From assembly GCA_050084985.1 (NCBI GenBank), contig JBITNC010000001.1, positions 16,120,001-16,184,000 of the forward strand: a stretch of DNA of 64,000 bases, given 5' to 3'. The position numbers and the translations under genes were made by a program. Positions 61,566 through 64,000 of this stretch are shown piece after piece (positions within the stretch are counted from its first letter, which is position 1; every line of letters begins with the position of its first letter). A model generated the notes under the pieces. It was not told the origin of the DNA and did not search any database. It saw only the letters and a list, made by a program, of their open reading frames with translations. This DNA comes from Nageia nagi. Taxonomy: Eukaryota; Pinophyta.

Positions 61566-61968
61566 TGATACGATTCTATGAATATAAAAAGGGAAATATT
61601 GCAAAAATTAAATAAAGATTGATTTGAAAAAGGAAAATTACAACTATGTATTGGAAATAACAGAGCATGTGCTAGTAAATAGAACACAAAATAGCATCAA
61701 TAAGTAGATTAAGATAGGATTTTATTGAATAGTAATAGAATCACATGACTCTTTGAGGGGGATACCTCCTTACAACTCCAAAGGCAAAAAATAATGTTCA
61801 AGATGCCTTTCTCCACACACTTCTATCTATTTATAATAAACTAACCCTAACCCTAATAGTAATGCAAAATTGGGCCCTACCCTTACAATCATAATATTAC
61901 AATATAGGTTGATAATTTAATAAAATACTAATACTAACACCAAAATGTTAGGATGTGGGATCCTAACA
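61566..61968 (-). repeat. 5' LTR of the chromovirus
   Basis: 403 bp with the same ends as 56016-56418; the PBS complement lies just inside it, at 61552-61563. Confidence 0.88.
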
Positions 61969-62110
61969 AAACTAGACTTCATTGGATTATCATGGTGTTT
62001 GACTCCTTCTTATATGACCTATCATGTGCCAAAACTAGACATGGGTCAAATGATTGAGATGATCTTTTATGACCTATGATGTGTCAAAACTAGATCTCAT
62101 CCTAAGTATT
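61969..62110 (+). repeat. Short tandem repeat flanking the chromovirus
   Basis: About 58 bp units built on CCTATCATGTGCCAAAACTAGAC. The left flank of the chromovirus (55996-56015, CTATCATGTTTTGAAACC) belongs to the same array, so the element inserted inside it. Confidence 0.65.
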
Positions 62111-62215
62111 TATGTTTTCATATCATTTATCATTATCAATTATTAGTTTATCATTGAACATGTTTTTGTACTTAGCTTCTCATAGGTTTTGAATCTCAGC
62201 ATAAAAAGGGGCTAT

Positions 62216-63355
62216 TGTAAATACCCTAAAATAACATTTTACCTTAACAATAATGTTTTATTGGCATTTACACTATCATGTCTATCTAACTTTTTATGTA
62301 GCATTTATGGTAGGTTTGATAGTTACTGTTTTGGCCTTTAAGTCATCTCTAACACTTTGGTTCCAATCATTTGGATGATCTTGTAGGTCACCCAATTGTT
62401 TAGATAATCCTATCTGATGTTTATAAAAGGAAATTGAAGCTCACTTTTAAAGATTAGACACACATTTTTATGAGCTATATAATTATTATACTTATCTACA
62501 CATAATTTCAAGTAAAGTGACATCATCTTCAAGGATTTACATCAAGCTTTGAGACTCCATATTCATGCCTTGGGATTGCTTTTCCATGCTTCATAGATTG
62601 AGGTATCATTTGATTATTTAGAGAGCTTATGATATTGATATTTGGTTTCATGAGTTATTGTAAGTTTGAGATCTTAAATAAATCCATATTGAAGACTTGT
62701 ATCCTCTTTTATATTATATTTTAATCATTGTTTGGAATATAGACATACTTCAGCTAGTTTTCATACATAGGGTTTCAACCTAAGGTTTGACCTTTAAAGA
62801 CTAAACCTTAGGATTTGAAGTATATTTATTGTTTGATTAGTCTTTGTGGCTTTAGATCCATCTTTGTTAGTCTTGTAACCTTTTTCATTTGATCATTTTA
62901 GGAAAGTCTTTACACATGCTTAAATCTTGAATATTCTTTATCATACATTGTTATTATTGTCACACATCATTTTCAATTTTTCTTATATAGGCTTTGTATA
63001 TAGTTTATGTTTTATGAGTATCATACTTGCACAATAGGTATATCATTTATTTATAGCATCCTTTTGATTAACAACAAAGGAGGCTTACAACCTTGTTGAG
63101 TTGGATTTTCACCCCACTTGGATGATCACAAGGTCTCAGGGACTTGTGATTTAAAGCCTCTCAAAACATATTATATTTCCTTTTAGGTCTAGATAGCATC
63201 TTCCAACATTGAAATTCAAAGGACACTCTAAACTTTATCTTTGTCATTTTTTCAAATACTCACATGGTAAAATTAGATGGAAATGTATCAAGATCCTTGA
63301 AATTGCTCATAAGTGTTTTGAGTGGTTAAGGTGCAAGGGTTTTTAAGCATTTACA
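62216..63355 (+). repeat. Long gypsy-type LTR (TGTAAA...TTTACA)
   Basis: 1140 bp. Preceded by the purine tract ATAAAAAGGGGCTAT (62200-62215), typical of the PPT before a 3' LTR, so this is probably the 3' LTR of an old + strand element. A TTTATAAAAGG box lies at ~62424-62434. Positions 62479-63355 form arm B of the inverted repeat with 48354-49253. No 5' LTR partner in the same orientation is inside the window. Confidence 0.6.
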
Positions 63356-63490
63356 ATTATTAGATACGTAGAGATCTTCAAGCTTGAGAGGGTGTAAAGA
63401 TAATATGAGCTTATGCAGGATCTTCCCCAAGTCCCTATACCCTATGGGAGCATTAATAGGGAGGCCTCAATGAGGTCCCATATTACTTAT

Positions 63491-63830
63491 ATGGAGATGG
63501 ATGTGACTCTAGATGCTCCAATAGCATAAGCTATTATGGATGATATGAGGATGAACCTAACTTATGATTCCTAGTGGGCCATTAAGAGAGATATGCTGAA
63601 CTACTAGATCATGATAACACAATAAGGCATGACACCCCTAGTGGACTCGTTGGTTGCAGAGCATAGAGAGGAGAATGAAGATGAGGAGGAGGAGAAGGAG
63701 GCTAAGCAACCTAAGGATGAGAAGTATGAGAGTATCTAGGATGAGGGGATACAAGATGAGGTTATGTTATACATTAACATTCTTGACCATACCATACAGA
63801 AGGATTCCCCATAGGAGGGACTATGGTAAT
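63491..63830 (+). pseudogene. Acidic decayed frame at the window end
   Basis: Begins MEMDVTLDAPIA and keeps one frame for ~110 codons through stops at codons where Q or W is likely. A highly acidic EENEDEEEEKEAKQ stretch follows (63661-63705). No motif is recognised. It may be another retroelement gag or linker; it continues toward the window edge. Confidence 0.35.
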
Positions 63831-64000
63831 AGGAAGAGTTATAGCAGGGAGAGGGGGACATTAGGTTTAGGACCCCTTAGTGTAACCCATATAAGATCTT
63901 GGAGTTAGGATTAGGACCAATTATAAATGATAGGGTTTCCCAGTTCTAGGGAGAGTGATACACTTTCTAGCAATAGTTGGATGCAATGCATGCATAGCTC

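Larger units (their letters stand above)
56016..61968 (-). mobile_element. Full-length decayed chromovirus (Ty3/gypsy)
   Basis: LTRs at 56016-56418 and 61566-61968 (403 bp each), starting TGTTAGGATCCCACATCC on the minus strand. Flanks are AAACC and AAACT, a 5 bp target duplication with one change. PBS complement GCTCTAATACTA at 61552-61563 is a decayed TGGTATCAGAGC. Order on the minus strand: gag, protease, RT, RNase H, integrase, chromodomain. LTRs differ at roughly one base in ten by eye, so it is old. It is inserted into the plus-strand repeat with the minisatellite. Confidence 0.88.

Noticed and set aside
1-64000. CRISPR array, bacterial operons, tRNA or rRNA genes
   Set aside because: Tandem repeats here lack regular unique spacers, and no Shine-Dalgarno-led gene clusters or cloverleaf sequences were found.

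Overview
The window looks like nuclear DNA from a seed plant with a very large, AT-rich, transposon-filled genome. A gymnosperm (conifer or relative) is my best inference, from one ordinary gene in 64 kb, long stretches of decayed LTR retrotransposons, a 5'-truncated plant L1-type LINE, and no bacterial or organellar gene organisation. The lineage call is inference; the plant origin is well supported by the gene family and the retroelement families.

Layout. 1-7880: decayed non-coding repeats. They include an unusual three-LTR tandem element (838-4135, target duplication GTTGT), minisatellites and TA microsatellites. 7881-16243: a full-length but decayed Ty1/copia element on the + strand with two LTRs. 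16244-28778: old repeats, including a ~980 bp tandem duplication (19076-20990), an unidentified decayed minus-strand coding region (21480-22630), a candidate ~960 bp LTR (23750-24708) and a copia RT/RNase H remnant. 28792-30199: a 5'-truncated LINE on the minus strand with a clean 13 bp target duplication.

31.4-36.4 kb holds the only convincing host gene. It has two coding exons (33059-33686 and 35190-35809) and encodes a 415-residue plant C2H2 zinc-finger protein with a PARP-fold-like C-terminal domain. Its upstream region carries a degenerate tandem repeat.

37692-48353: a Ty3/gypsy Tat/Ogre-like element (+ strand). Its gag is split by a young Ty1/copia element (38555-44163, minus strand, near-identical LTRs, ATAAA target duplication). 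48354-63355: a nested inverted-repeat landscape. One pair (48354-49253 and 62479-63355) is the 3' part of a long gypsy-type LTR in opposite orientations. A second pair (51041-52074 and 54451-55467) encloses a 2.4 kb loop. Between them lie a minus-strand gag fragment of the Tat-like family, a minisatellite block, and a full-length decayed chromovirus (56016-61968, minus strand, AAACC/AAACT target duplication).

The retroelements are mostly pseudogenes. Many of their stop codons sit where Gln or Trp is expected, as in methylated plant repeats that lose C to T. I found no CRISPR array, operon, rRNA or convincing tRNA gene. The most interesting items are the three-LTR element, the nested inverted repeats, the young but already broken copia insertion, and the host gene with its N-terminal hydrophobic extension and upstream repeat.
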